64,000 nt of DNA, from positions 124,001-188,000 of the forward strand of contig NZ_CBDDJA010000002.1 of the NCBI RefSeq assembly GCF_965229315.1, in the 5' to 3' direction. Of this stretch, positions 17,099 to 25,914 are shown piece after piece (position 1 is the first letter of the stretch; each line of letters starts with the position of its first letter). Below the pieces are notes generated by a model. The model saw only the letters and a program-made list of their open reading frames with translations. It was not told the origin of the DNA and searched no databases. A program made the translations under genes and the position numbers. The stretch is from Pelomonas sp965229315. GTDB taxonomy: Bacteria > Pseudomonadota > Gammaproteobacteria > Burkholderiales > Burkholderiaceae_C.

Positions 17099-18819
17099 GA
17101 CCGGGCCTTGCGCGGCTTGGCCGCCGTGGTTGCCGCTTCTGCCGTGGCCGCGGTGGTGGACGCGTCCAGCATCTCCTGCGCATGCGCCAGGCTGGTGGAC
17201 GACAGCCGCTCGCCGCCCAGCATGCGCGCGACCTCGGCCACGCGGGCCTCGCCCGTCACGGCGCTGACCGAGCTGACCGTGCTGCCGCCCTGCAGCGCCT
17301 TGGCGACGACGAGGTGGTGGTCCGCGCAGGCGGCCACCTGCGGCAGGTGCGTCACGGCCAGCACCTGGCGCTGTTGGTCCGACGGATGGCCCAGCTGCTT
17401 CATCAGGCGGCCTACGGTCTCGGCCACGGCGCCGCCGATGCCGACATCGATCTCGTCGAAGATCAGCGTGCCCGGCGCGTGGTCGGCCGCGTTCTGGCTG
17501 GTCGTCACGGCGATGGCCAGCGAGATGCGCGACAGCTCGCCGCCCGACGCCACCTTGGCCAGCGGCCGCGGCGTGCTGCCGGCATGGCCGGCGACCAGGA
17601 ACTCGGCGGACTCCAGCCCGTAGCTCTGCGGCGCGTCGGTGGGCAGCAGCGCGATGTCGAAGCGGCCGCCGGCCATGCCGAGCTGCTGCATCGCCGCGGT
17701 GACGGCAGCGGCGAGCCGGGGCGCGGCGTCCTTGCGGGCGCGGGTGGCGGCCCTGGCCTCGGTGTCGAAGGCCTTGCGCGCGGCGGCCAGTGCCGCTTCG
17801 AGCTGCTCGGGGTTGCTGGCGGCGTCGAGCGCGGCCAGCTCCGCGCGCCACTGCGCCAGCAGCGCCGGCAGGTCCTGCGGCTGGCGGCGGTAGCGGCGCG
17901 CCAGTGTCACCCAGGCCGACACGCGCTCGTCCAGCTCGGCCATGCGCGACGGGTCCAGGTCGGTCTTGTGCAGGTAGGCGGCCAGGGTGTGGCTGGCGTC
18001 CTGCAACTGGGCCTGCACGTCGCGCAGCGCCTGCACGGCGGGCAGCAGCCGGGCGTCGTGGTCCAGCACGCGCTCCAGCTGGTCCAGCGCACCGGACGCC
18101 AGCGACTGCGCGCTGGGCTCGGCCTCGTCCAGCGCGTCGAGCGCCGAGCGCGCCGCGTCCAGCAGCGACTGGCCGTGCGACAGCCGCTCGTGCTCGGCGT
18201 TCAGCTCGGGCCACTCGCCCTCGACGGGCGCCAGGCCGTCCAGCTCGCCGATCTGCCAGGCCAGCCGCTCGCGCTCGCGCAGCGCCTCGACCTGCAGGCC
18301 TTGCGCCTTCTCCAGCGCTTCGGCGGCCTGCTTCCACGCGGCATGCGCGCGGGCCAGCGATGCGGTGTCCAGGCCGGCAAAACCGTCCAGCAGCTCGCGC
18401 ACGGCGGCCGGGCGGGTCAGGCCTTGCCAGGCGTGCTGGCCGTGGATGTCCAGCAGGTGGTCGGCCAGCTCGCGCAGCTGCGTGGCCGTGGCCGCACCGC
18501 CGTTGATCCACGCGCGGCTCTTGCCGGCGGCGTCGATGACGCGGCGCAGCAGCAGCGAGTCGTCGGCATCGAACCCCGCGTCGTCCAGCCAGGGGCGCAC
18601 CTGCGCCGGCGTGTCGAACTCGGCCGTGATCTCGGCCTTGGCCGCGCCCTCGCGCACCACGCCCGCGTCGCCGCGGCCGCCCAGTGCGAGCTGCAGCGCG
18701 TCGATCAGGATGGACTTGCCGGCGCCGGTCTCGCCGGTCAGCACCGCGAAGCCGGGCTCGAAGTCGAGTTCGAGCGACGGGACGATGACGAAGTCTTTGA
18801 GGGACAGATGCCTGAGCAT
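17095..18819 (-). CDS. recN: DNA repair protein RecN
   Basis: 574 residues. An SMC-like ATPase that acts early in double-strand-break repair. The N-terminal Walker A GETGAGKS (about 30-37), a long central coiled coil (about 150-370), the ABC-type signature KVASGGELSRI, and the Walker B LIFDEIDVGIGG are present. It starts two bases after the nadK stop, matching the common nadK-recN order. No LexA-type palindrome was seen in the short upstream gap, so SOS control would have to act further upstream. Confidence 0.96.
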   Translation of the reverse strand: MLRHLSLKDFVIVPSLELDFEPGFAVLTGETGAGKSILIDALQLALGGRGDAGVVREGAAKAEITAEFDTPAQVRPWLDDAGFDADDSLLLRRVIDAAGKSRAWINGGAATATQLRELADHLLDIHGQHAWQGLTRPAAVRELLDGFAGLDTASLARAHAAWKQAAEALEKAQGLQVEALRERERLAWQIGELDGLAPVEGEWPELNAEHERLSHGQSLLDAARSALDALDEAEPSAQSLASGALDQLERVLDHDARLLPAVQALRDVQAQLQDASHTLAAYLHKTDLDPSRMAELDERVSAWVTLARRYRRQPQDLPALLAQWRAELAALDAASNPEQLEAALAAARKAFDTEARAATRARKDAAPRLAAAVTAAMQQLGMAGGRFDIALLPTDAPQSYGLESAEFLVAGHAGSTPRPLAKVASGGELSRISLAIAVTTSQNAADHAPGTLIFDEIDVGIGGAVAETVGRLMKQLGHPSDQQRQVLAVTHLPQVAACADHHLVVAKALQGGSTVSSVSAVTGEARVAEVARMLGGERLSSTSLAHAQEMLDASTTAATAEAATTAAKPRKARS

Positions 18820-18821
18820 GA

Positions 18822-19688
18822 TCAGAGGTACCAGCGAAGCTTGCGACGCAGCGTCGCGTAATAGCTCCAGCCTTGCGGGTGCAGGAAGCGGACCTGGTGC
18901 TGGCTGCGCCGCACGGTGATGGTGTCGCCATGCAGCAGGCTGGCCAGGCTTTGCATGTCGAAGTTCACCGACGCGTCGCGGCCGGCGAGGATCTCCATGC
19001 GCACCTCGCCGCTGTCGGGCAGCACGATGGGCCGGTTGGACAACGTGTGCGGGGCGATGGGCGCCAGCAGCCAGCCGGCGATGCTCGGATGCATGATGGG
19101 GCCGCCCGCCGACAGCGCATAGGCGGTGGAGCCGGTGGGCGAGGCCACGATGATGCCGTCGGCCCGCATGTTGGCGACGAACTGGTCGCCCACGTCGATC
19201 TTGAGTTCCACCATGCCCGACGTTCCGCCCCGGCTGACGACGACGTCGTTGAGCGCCAGGCCCGAGAAGATGGACTCGCCGTCGCGCCACACGGCGCCTT
19301 CCAGCATCGCGCGCGGCTCCACCTCGTAGTCGCCGGCCAGGATGGGCGCCAGAGATTCGCGCCAGCGCTCGATGGGGATGTCGGTGATGAAGCCCAGCCG
19401 CCCCTGGTTGATGCCCACCAGCGGGATGCCGTGGCGGGCCATCTCGCGCGCAAAGCCCAGCATCGTGCCGTCGCCGCCGACGACCACCGCCAAGTCGCAG
19501 GCGCGGCCCAGTTCGTCGTGGGAGAGCGCGTCGTAGCCGGTCAGGCCGGTGTTCTGCGCGGTGCCGGCTTCCAGCGAGACATCCAGCCCCTGGCTGCACA
19601 AAAACTGGGCAATCTCCTCCAGCACCGGCCGGATGCCAGGCGCCTGATGTTTGCCCACGATGGCGACATGTTTGAAGCGCTCGGCCAT
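18822..19688 (-). CDS. nadK: NAD kinase
   Basis: 288 residues. Phosphorylates NAD to NADP. The catalytic GGDGTML motif (about 72-78) and the glycine-rich NAD-binding motif SPTGSTAY are intact, and the length is typical. The ATG at 19688 gives the family N-terminus (FKHVAIVGKHQAPG); earlier in-frame codons run into the divergent hrcA promoter region. First gene of nadK-recN-rapZ. Confidence 0.97.
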   Translation of the reverse strand: MAERFKHVAIVGKHQAPGIRPVLEEIAQFLCSQGLDVSLEAGTAQNTGLTGYDALSHDELGRACDLAVVVGGDGTMLGFAREMARHGIPLVGINQGRLGFITDIPIERWRESLAPILAGDYEVEPRAMLEGAVWRDGESIFSGLALNDVVVSRGGTSGMVELKIDVGDQFVANMRADGIIVASPTGSTAYALSAGGPIMHPSIAGWLLAPIAPHTLSNRPIVLPDSGEVRMEILAGRDASVNFDMQSLASLLHGDTITVRRSQHQVRFLHPQGWSYYATLRRKLRWYL

Positions 19689-19809
19689 GCGACAAATTAC
19701 ACCACAGGGGTCCTGGCGCTCATGGGGCAAACCGGGGCTGTTTTGCCGTGCATCGCAAGGCCCGCCCGCAGCGCCGGTCCGCCCGGCACGCACGACATAA
19801 GATCGCCCC

Positions 19810-20817
19810 ATGCTCGACGAGCGATCCAAATCCCTGCTGAAAACCCTGGTTGAGCGTTACATCGCCGATGGCCAGCCGGTGGGCTCGCGCACGCTCTCCA
19901 AGGCCTCGGGCCTGGAACTCAGCCCCGCCACCATCCGCAACGTGATGGCCGACCTGGAAGAACTGGGCCTCATCGCCAGCCCGCACACCAGCGCCGGCCG
20001 CATCCCGACGGCGCGCGGCTACCGCCTGTTCGTCGACACCATGCTGACGGCGCAGCCCGGCCTGATCGGCGTCGAGACCGCGCGGCTGCAGCCCGACCAG
20101 CCGCAGCGCGTCATCGCCAGCGCGGCGCAGATGCTGTCCAACCTGTCGAGCTTCGTCGGCGTCGTCACGTCGCCCAAGAAGCCCAGCGTCTTCCACCACA
20201 TCGAGTTCCTGCGCCTGGGCGAACGGCGCGTGCTGGTCATCCTCGTGTCGCCCGACGGCGACGTGCAGAACCGCGTCATCTTCACCGCGCAAGACCTGAC
20301 CCAGGCCGAGCTGGCCGAAGCCAGCAACCGCCTGAACGCCAACTACGCCGGCCTCACGCTCGAAGCCGTGCGCGAGCGCCTGCGCCACGAGGTGGACGAA
20401 CTGCGCGGCGAGATTGCCGGCCTGATGAGCGCGGCCGTGCAGGCCGGCACCGACGCCATGACGCAGGAGGACGACCAGGTCATCGTCTCCGGCGAGCGCA
20501 ACCTCCTGACCGTTCAGGACTTCAGCCATGACATGGGGTCACTGCGCCGCCTGTTTGACCTGTTCGAGCAGAAGACCCAGCTCATGCGCCTGCTCGACAC
20601 CTCCAGCCGCGCCGAGGGCGTGCGCATCTACATCGGCGGCGAGAGCCAGGTCGTGCCCTACGAGGAACTGTCCATCGTCTCGGCACCCTACGAGGTCGAC
20701 GGCCAGGTGGTGGGCACGCTGGGCGTCATCGGTCCCACGCGCATGGCCTACGACCGCATGATCCAGATCGTGGACATCACGTCGCGGATGGTGGGGCAGG
20801 CGCTGTCGCAGCGCTGA
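19810..20817 (+). CDS. hrcA: Heat-inducible transcription repressor HrcA
   Basis: 335 residues. Represses groE/dnaK-type operons by binding CIRCE palindromes, with GroEL as co-factor. The N-terminal winged helix (RTLSKASGLELSPATIRNVM), the motif SPHTSAGRIPTARGYR, and the GAF-like core and dimerisation domain are present. It is divergent from nadK, with 121 bases between the starts, an arrangement common in betaproteobacteria. No CIRCE element was found in this gap. Confidence 0.97.
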   Translation: MLDERSKSLLKTLVERYIADGQPVGSRTLSKASGLELSPATIRNVMADLEELGLIASPHTSAGRIPTARGYRLFVDTMLTAQPGLIGVETARLQPDQPQRVIASAAQMLSNLSSFVGVVTSPKKPSVFHHIEFLRLGERRVLVILVSPDGDVQNRVIFTAQDLTQAELAEASNRLNANYAGLTLEAVRERLRHEVDELRGEIAGLMSAAVQAGTDAMTQEDDQVIVSGERNLLTVQDFSHDMGSLRRLFDLFEQKTQLMRLLDTSSRAEGVRIYIGGESQVVPYEELSIVSAPYEVDGQVVGTLGVIGPTRMAYDRMIQIVDITSRMVGQALSQR

Positions 20818-20883
20818 GCGCGGCGCGCGGCCCGCGCTGACTGGCATCCGCGACTCCTGGGCACAAACCGCCAGCGTTGTGCC

Positions 20884-20934
20884 TCAAACCCAGCGCAAGG
20901 ATTCCGGGCGCCAGGTGGCCAGGTTGCCGGTCAC
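20884..20934 (-). pseudogene. 16-codon stub in the place of an AbiEii toxin gene
   Basis: Directly after the AbiEi-like gene a GTG overlaps its stop as GTGA, the coupling expected for the toxin partner, but the frame ends after 16 codons. hrcA then begins to converge from the other side. It may be a remnant of a deleted AbiEii nucleotidyltransferase gene or chance; too short to decide. Confidence 0.25.
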
Positions 20935-21530
20935 TGAGTCACCGCCTCAAGGTAGGGCTGCATGACACTTTCGACGCGGTTGATCCGGGCAAAGTGGCTC
21001 AGCTCGGCCATCGTGACCTTGCGGCTGCGCCAGGCATCCTTGAGCGCCTCCAGCGCCACGTCCAGGCCGATCTTGTTCCTGAACTTGAAGCAGTCCGTCA
21101 CCGTCTTGGCGGGGCTGTATACGCGGATGGGCGCGCCGTGCTCGGTCAGCGTCTGAATGCCCTCGCTGTACGCGGCGCCACGCAGGCGAGTGACCCGCAG
21201 CGCCGGGTAGCCCGGTGCCGGCGTCTGCGTCGCCTCCGGCAGCGCGACCCAGACGTCATGAGTCAGTTGCGTGCCGATCTCGTGGAACTGCAGCGCGCTC
21301 AGCAGGCACAGCACGGCCTTGGGCACGCGCTGGCACACCTCGATCAGCGTCTGGTGTTCGGTCACTTCGGCGTCGGGCAGCCCGTACAGGCCACGTGCGA
21401 GCCGTTGCAGCTTGCCGGCCCGGTGAAGCTGCAGCAGAAGCTGCGGCGACCAACCTTGCTTGCGCACATCCGCCGCCCGCAGCACGCGCCGGTGCCGGGC
21501 CAGTTCGAGGATGTGGTCGGACTGGTTCAT
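20931..21530 (-). CDS. AbiEi-family antitoxin/transcriptional regulator, apparently without its toxin
   Basis: 199 residues. The N-terminal winged helix (HRRVLRAADVRKQGWSPQLL ... LARGLYGLP) and the AbiEi C-terminal domain with the conserved YSPAKTVTDCFKFRNKIG motif are clear. AbiEi proteins are antitoxins of type IV toxin-antitoxin/abortive infection systems and repress their own promoter; the AbiEii nucleotidyltransferase normally follows. Here the next gene is the convergent hrcA and only a 16-codon stub is left. A palindrome lies just upstream. Function as a stand-alone regulator is possible. Confidence 0.88.
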   Translation of the reverse strand: MNQSDHILELARHRRVLRAADVRKQGWSPQLLLQLHRAGKLQRLARGLYGLPDAEVTEHQTLIEVCQRVPKAVLCLLSALQFHEIGTQLTHDVWVALPEATQTPAPGYPALRVTRLRGAAYSEGIQTLTEHGAPIRVYSPAKTVTDCFKFRNKIGLDVALEALKDAWRSRKVTMAELSHFARINRVESVMQPYLEAVTQ

Positions 21531-21539
21531 GCGGGCGGA

Positions 21540-21576
21540 AGTTTAATATTCGCATTACTTGTTTTCAAGTGATGCG
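21540..21576 (-). promoter_or_regulatory. Palindromic operator and promoter of the AbiEi-like gene
   Basis: CGCATTACTTG (21551-21561) and CAAGTGATGCG (21566-21576) pair at 10 of 11 positions around a TTTT centre. On the minus strand TTGAAA (21568-21563), 17 bases and TAAACT (21545-21540) fit a promoter whose -35 and spacer are covered by the palindrome. AbiEi proteins are known to bind inverted repeats at their own promoters, so this is a good operator candidate. No Shine-Dalgarno sequence is seen before the ATG at 21530. Confidence 0.6.
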
Positions 21577-21733
21577 GATTTCAATGAACGAGGGCGCTTG
21601 CGACCTTTCAGATCGTTAGCCCTGCGGCAGGGCGAGCGGGGGGCGCGCTGGCCATCCTCGCTCCGACCCATGGCGGCGTGCAGACGCGCATGCCTCGCTC
21701 GCACTGACTAGAATCCGCGCCTCCTCTCCCGGG

Positions 21734-21809
21734 GGCCGTTAGCTCAGTTGGTCAGAGCAGAGGACTCATAATCCTTTGGTCATTGGTTCAAGTCCAATAC
21801 GGCCTACCA
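21734..21809 (+). tRNA. tRNA with CAT anticodon (Met or lysidine-type Ile2)
   Basis: A full cloverleaf can be drawn: acceptor GGGCCGT/ACGGCCT, D arm GCTC/GAGC, anticodon stem around CTCATAA, T arm with GGTTCAAGTCC, and an encoded CCA. The anticodon is CAT. The features CTTTGGTC and GGTTCAAGTCCA recall the enterobacterial minor isoleucine tRNA whose C34 is changed to lysidine, so plain elongator Met is not certain. It is not an initiator, since the first pair is G-T. The low-G+C region begins just after it. Confidence 0.85.
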
Positions 21810-22281
21810 ATAAAATCAATTATTTACAGTGAGATTCCGTTCCAGTTGAAGGGCGGCTGGTGGCGCGTGTAGCCGCTATGTAGCCAACAGTGCGGCGACG
21901 TGCGGGTAGGGGTGCGCGCGGCGTACAAGTCGTGGTGCGAACGAGCAGATGGCTTCGCCGACTCGTGGCTTGGTTGCGCTTAACACCGCAACCTTGAGGA
22001 GTCACGCAAAGCGGGCCTTGGTCGGCGCTGGACCATTCATTGCCACGATTGCGCAGATGCACAACCGTTGACTAATGGCCCAAGTTGGAACACCTGACAG
22101 GTGTAGGCCGTCACGGGCAATTCCCACATGCGATGCCGGTAACGGCACAAGGTTGGGAGCGGAGTCTGGCGTTGCACGCGCCGCTCAGCTCAACCGGTAG
22201 GCTTCGAACCTGCGCGTGGTGGAGAGACTTATCTCTCTGCTCCGCTCAATCCATTGCTGACGCCTGCCCGACTTGTCGGCC
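21810..22281 (+). other. Non-coding stretch between the tRNA and the NACHT gene
   Basis: About 470 bases of intermediate G+C with no convincing gene on either strand. A direct repeat of TGTAGCC (21868-21884 region) lies close to the tRNA, and a GAGAGA/TCTCTC hairpin near 22225-22242 lies after the NACHT gene stop and may end its transcript, although it lacks a T tract. No integrase and no copy of the tRNA 3' end were seen. Confidence 0.4.
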
Positions 22282-24702
22282 CTACTCGATTCTTGAAGCC
22301 TGCGTCCACAGGTCATCTTTGGACGTTGTCATCTGGCTCATGATTGCCCGAACGCGACCTGCGAAGCTTCTATCGGGAATGTACAGCGCCTCGAAAGCTC
22401 CCTTCACTTTGCCGCAAAAGCGCTCCTTTATCAGCAGTGTCATGACCTTCTCGCATACGCGCTTCGTGGTCGAGTCGCCATAACCTTTGTACATGCTGGA
22501 CTCGCGCCGACCCGATCCAGGCTGGAGGAACAGTTTCCTCAGACTCGATAATAAAAAGGTTTGTGCTACTGACAGACCGGCCTCTCGAATAGCGACCAAC
22601 GTCTTAAGATTCTGAAAGTCTTCTATCAGACAATCAACAATCCATGAAGGCAAATGCTCCGGCGAGGTGACGCCCGACATTCTGGTAATAACAGACTCGG
22701 AAATCTTGACACCGACTGGCTCCGCATCAGTCAAGTCCAATGAGTCAAACGCTGAATCCAGAATGCTTATATTTCGGACTCTCGAGTCGCCCAGTTCAAT
22801 ATGATGGAATTTGCCGCCCTCGAAAACCATTCCACCGAGGTCAAGGTCACCTTCATTCAAACGAAACAGGGCAGAAAGAAAGTCAGACACAATTATCTTG
22901 TTTTCTCTGTCCGCATTTCTCTGCACAAAGGATGATGCCATCCCGACTTGCTTGTTTGTCGTCAGTCGAGTAGCGATGTAGAACGCCCCAAAATCCTCTA
23001 CAGGATTCTTCCAAACAGCATCCAGCCAGCTTCCATCAACTTGCCCAAGCAAGCTAATTGAGTCCTCAGCTTTTAATCCGTCGAGGATAAAACTGTCGAC
23101 GAACTGCCTATCCAAACTCTCCGCGCCGATTCTTCCCAAACCAGGGAGGCGCTGCAGGATTATCGCTGACTCGTCTGTAGGCGGCCTACCGGTCGTCTCC
23201 TCAAAAGCATCATTGATCTGCTTGATAGAGATAGGCCCGAGCGCCGTCTGAGTGGTTCGGGATAGCCTCCCGATTTTTGTATACAACTCTCTGATAATGG
23301 TCTGATCCAGAATCGCATTAATATTGGCTTCGCGCTCGCAGAACGAATCAATGAGAAGATTCCAGAAGTCGATTTGCCCTGATGCCGTCTTGAGTATTGG
23401 ATCAAATACATGCTGATCGATATCTCTAATTATGCTTGCTATGAGGGGCTTCTTTGGCATCCAATCGGGGAACTCCGGGGACTCTCGCCCTATCATTTCT
23501 GCGAACTGGACTGCAGAGAGTTCTTGGTTGCATCGCAAGAAGAGCGGATTCTTCTTATCCAATCCTAAACAGGTAAGCAACTCTGCATCATTGTTGAAGT
23601 AGTGCTCCCTACCAGTCACCAAGACTCCGCCTCGCGCCTTGTCGATGAGGTCTTTTACGCCAACCAGCGACTGTCTTCTAATTGCGACGAGTTTCGTCGG
23701 ATCGTCACTCCAGGTTTGTGCTCCAATCTCATCAAACCCGTCGAGCAGATAGATCGCAGACGGAGAGTACGCAACCTTAAGCGCGTCGGAAACCTGGTTC
23801 TCCAATCCAATGTCAGTGAAGTGGCGCGTAATAATTTCAGACGCCCGCTTCAGTCCCCAGTTGTCTCTGAGATTTATTGCGACGGTGTGTCTGTAATTTG
23901 TCTTTTGCTGCGATTGTAGTAACTCAAAGAGTTCCTTAACGCACCGACTCTTACCCGCTCCGTAATCTCCAATCAGCACAATCGTTCTATTGTTAAGCAG
24001 CTCTTGTGCAATTCGCTCCGTACTAAATGCGTTTCCAGCCTCGTCGAAGTAATTAACCTTTACGTACTTTGTTTGATCTGGTTGTCCGGAGTAGATATCA
24101 ACTGCCGAACCAAATGGCTTCGTTTGGCGAATGGTGCTATACGTAAGTGTTCCAAAGAGATAATTCAGGAACTGCAGAATCGACTGCACATCAACGAAGT
24201 TCGCCTTGCCCGACTCAATCAACGATTCGGTCGGTTCATCAAGCGTTATGAAATAGCACCTCGGAAATATTCCCTTCCCGAAGAAATGGGGACGGAGGAC
24301 GTTGAACTTCGCGAGGTCAGTTCTCAGCTTCTCTAGCGTGTTCTCCTTGCTGATCTCAACAAGCACGACGCTTCCGTTATGGAGATCGATTACGCAGTCG
24401 CACTTGACGCCAGCAATGGTCTCCGCCCTCGCTCGCGCACCGAACTTAGCCTCCGCGCCAGACCGTACGATTGCTTCTAGTTCCTGCCAAGTGACCTTCG
24501 CGGACGGTCTCGCAACGCCTCCGTCGCCTGGACTAGCCTTCGGTTTCTCGTCAGTCGAGTCGGGCTCGGTCGCCACATACGAAGGCTTCAACGGGGCTGT
24601 CTTAATGGCTGGCGCGGGCGCGGGCGCCGCCTTTTCGGCCCCTGTTGCCTTCTTAACACCTAGTATGGGCCTACGGTTCGGCTTTGATGTCGAGTCATTC
24701 AT
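22282..24702 (-). CDS. NACHT-type STAND NTPase with N-terminal nuclease-like domain (candidate anti-phage protein)
   Basis: 806 residues. Residues 1-70 are a Pro/Ala-rich linker. Residues about 75-190 look like a PD-(D/E)XK nuclease-like domain (D102 in KCDCVIDLHNG, E116 and K119 in VVLVEISKE). A NACHT ATPase follows, with Walker A GDYGAGKS (245-252) and Walker B YLLDGFDEIG (318-327). Residues about 500-560 carry LQRLPGLGRIGAESLDRQF, and about 618-672 resemble pentapeptide-repeat coils. STAND NTPases with nuclease effectors are known phage sensors (Avs and bNACHT groups); function here is inferred. The ATG at 24702 follows AAGGA. The G+C is near 50%, far below the neighbours, a sign of transfer. 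Confidence 0.8.
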   Translation of the reverse strand: MNDSTSKPNRRPILGVKKATGAEKAAPAPAPAIKTAPLKPSYVATEPDSTDEKPKASPGDGGVARPSAKVTWQELEAIVRSGAEAKFGARARAETIAGVKCDCVIDLHNGSVVLVEISKENTLEKLRTDLAKFNVLRPHFFGKGIFPRCYFITLDEPTESLIESGKANFVDVQSILQFLNYLFGTLTYSTIRQTKPFGSAVDIYSGQPDQTKYVKVNYFDEAGNAFSTERIAQELLNNRTIVLIGDYGAGKSRCVKELFELLQSQQKTNYRHTVAINLRDNWGLKRASEIITRHFTDIGLENQVSDALKVAYSPSAIYLLDGFDEIGAQTWSDDPTKLVAIRRQSLVGVKDLIDKARGGVLVTGREHYFNNDAELLTCLGLDKKNPLFLRCNQELSAVQFAEMIGRESPEFPDWMPKKPLIASIIRDIDQHVFDPILKTASGQIDFWNLLIDSFCEREANINAILDQTIIRELYTKIGRLSRTTQTALGPISIKQINDAFEETTGRPPTDESAIILQRLPGLGRIGAESLDRQFVDSFILDGLKAEDSISLLGQVDGSWLDAVWKNPVEDFGAFYIATRLTTNKQVGMASSFVQRNADRENKIIVSDFLSALFRLNEGDLDLGGMVFEGGKFHHIELGDSRVRNISILDSAFDSLDLTDAEPVGVKISESVITRMSGVTSPEHLPSWIVDCLIEDFQNLKTLVAIREAGLSVAQTFLLSSLRKLFLQPGSGRRESSMYKGYGDSTTKRVCEKVMTLLIKERFCGKVKGAFEALYIPDRSFAGRVRAIMSQMTTSKDDLWTQASRIE

Positions 24703-25497
24703 CCGCTGTCCTTCTTGCGCAAAGGCCTCACCGCGCATTCCCTCACGTCGCGCAGGACAGAGGGCGGTCGCCCGGAGAATAGAACATGTTCGAGTGTCAT
24801 GACGCGCGCCCGGGGCAGCGTCCTGAATGCATGCGGGCAAAGCCTATTGAGGCACGATCCGCAGCGACACCTCTCGCTCAGACTCAGCTCAAAAGGCGAG
24901 ACACGGCTTTCCGGCGAGCTACCAACAACATTTGACTGTGCTGCTCTGAGCGCATTGCTGCGGCATTAATACGTCCGCGGCCGTCTGCAATCGCTGCATG
25001 GCCGCCGGTCATGCGGCTGCGGTAAGTGACGGCAGAAGGACGCAACCGTCCTTCCGGCGCATTTGATGCAAGCGATCCTGACTTCTTCGGCAGGCTCCTT
25101 GGTGACTTCAAACTTGACGGACATGATGTTCAGAGTTGCCGTGTGGTGGGGGCATCCTGCCTGGAAATTCTTATCCCTAATTCCGGGTTTGCGCTGAAAG
25201 AAGGGTACCCGGGCGGTTTCCGCTTGTGGGGCTCTATCCTTTGAATGCTCCCCCTCCCCGCGTGGCGGCGGTCCAGGCGGCAAGCAGGGCTGCCACTAGA
25301 TAGGCACAGGCTGGGCGATCAGACGGTGAGGCAGGGGCAGGGTAGGCCACCGCATTTTGAGTGGCTCCTGAACCCAGGATGCCTGAGTCTGATCACAGCC
25401 GCGTTTGGCTGCCGCGCGGTCGAGTGAGCCGCTATAACGGCTCGACCGCTACTCGCGCTGGAGGCCGTCAGCTCATCCGAAGTGACCCGCACGAGAG
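24703..25497 (+). other. Mostly non-coding or degraded DNA right of the NACHT gene
   Basis: About 800 bases with short, disrupted frames on both strands. The only segment with protein-like character is the minus-strand frame at 24966-25124. Near the right end an interrupted palindrome at 25416-25449 (GCGGTCGAG ... CTCGACCGC) lies after the stop of the small gene at 25498 and may end its transcript. No integrase, transposase or flanking repeat was recognised. Confidence 0.4.
24966..25124 (-). pseudogene. Possible remnant of a small zinc-ribbon-like protein gene
   Basis: The frame begins MSVKFEVTKEPAEEVRIACIK and carries CIKC and CSDC pairs in only 52 codons. The first half looks like the start of a larger zinc-ribbon protein, while the C-terminus is Arg/Pro-rich and looks like a broken frame. 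No good ribosome site precedes it. It could be a decayed gene of the accessory region; low confidence. Confidence 0.28.
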
Positions 25498-25914
25498 TTA
25501 CCTCCCGCGCGCGAGCCGAGTTTTCTTCTCGTGTCGTGCTCGGCGTTCTGCGGTTTCGATTCGCAACTCACACACTCGCTCCTCCGAAAACCTCAGCGCA
25601 TTGATGACAGGCACCAGCGTCGCCTGGACCGCGCCGGCAATGTCGGGATCGCCAAGGCTGTGATGTGCCCTCTCGGTGATGGCGTCGAGCAGTGAGTTCA
25701 AGGCCATCAATTCCGACCACGCCCAACTGACCAACGCGCTGGGTAGCGCCTGGTCATTGAAGATGACTGCGGGCGGTTCGTCCTCGTCGAAGTCGGCGCG
25801 AATGCCGTTCTGGCCATCTGGCATCGCGCAGAACTTGCGCTGCCAAGTCTTCGGCGTTTCGGGGGAGTGCTTCGCGCCCTCTGCGGGCGCGGATGGGGTG
25901 CTTGATCCAGCCAT
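25498..25914 (-). CDS. Small hypothetical protein of the accessory region
   Basis: 138 residues. A good AAGGAG ribosome site precedes the ATG at 25914. The first 30 residues are polar and low complexity, then come WQRKFCAMPDGQ, an acidic stretch (FDEDEPP) and a helical C-terminus (about 65-138) ending in a basic Arg/Lys tail. No catalytic motif is recognised. It is separated from the NACHT gene by degraded DNA and preceded by a leader with a strong terminator, an arrangement seen upstream of small genes on integrative elements. Likely real, function unknown. Confidence 0.6.
   Translation of the reverse strand: MAGSSTPSAPAEGAKHSPETPKTWQRKFCAMPDGQNGIRADFDEDEPPAVIFNDQALPSALVSWAWSELMALNSLLDAITERAHHSLGDPDIAGAVQATLVPVINALRFSEERVCELRIETAERRARHEKKTRLARGR

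Noticed and set aside
16187..18931. One very long minus-strand frame through rapZ and part of recN
   Set aside because: Only its last third is rapZ; the upper part is an off-frame reading of recN.
21820..22062. Possible integrase end next to the tRNA
   Set aside because: The 80-codon frame has no tyrosine-recombinase motif (no R-H-R-Y pattern).
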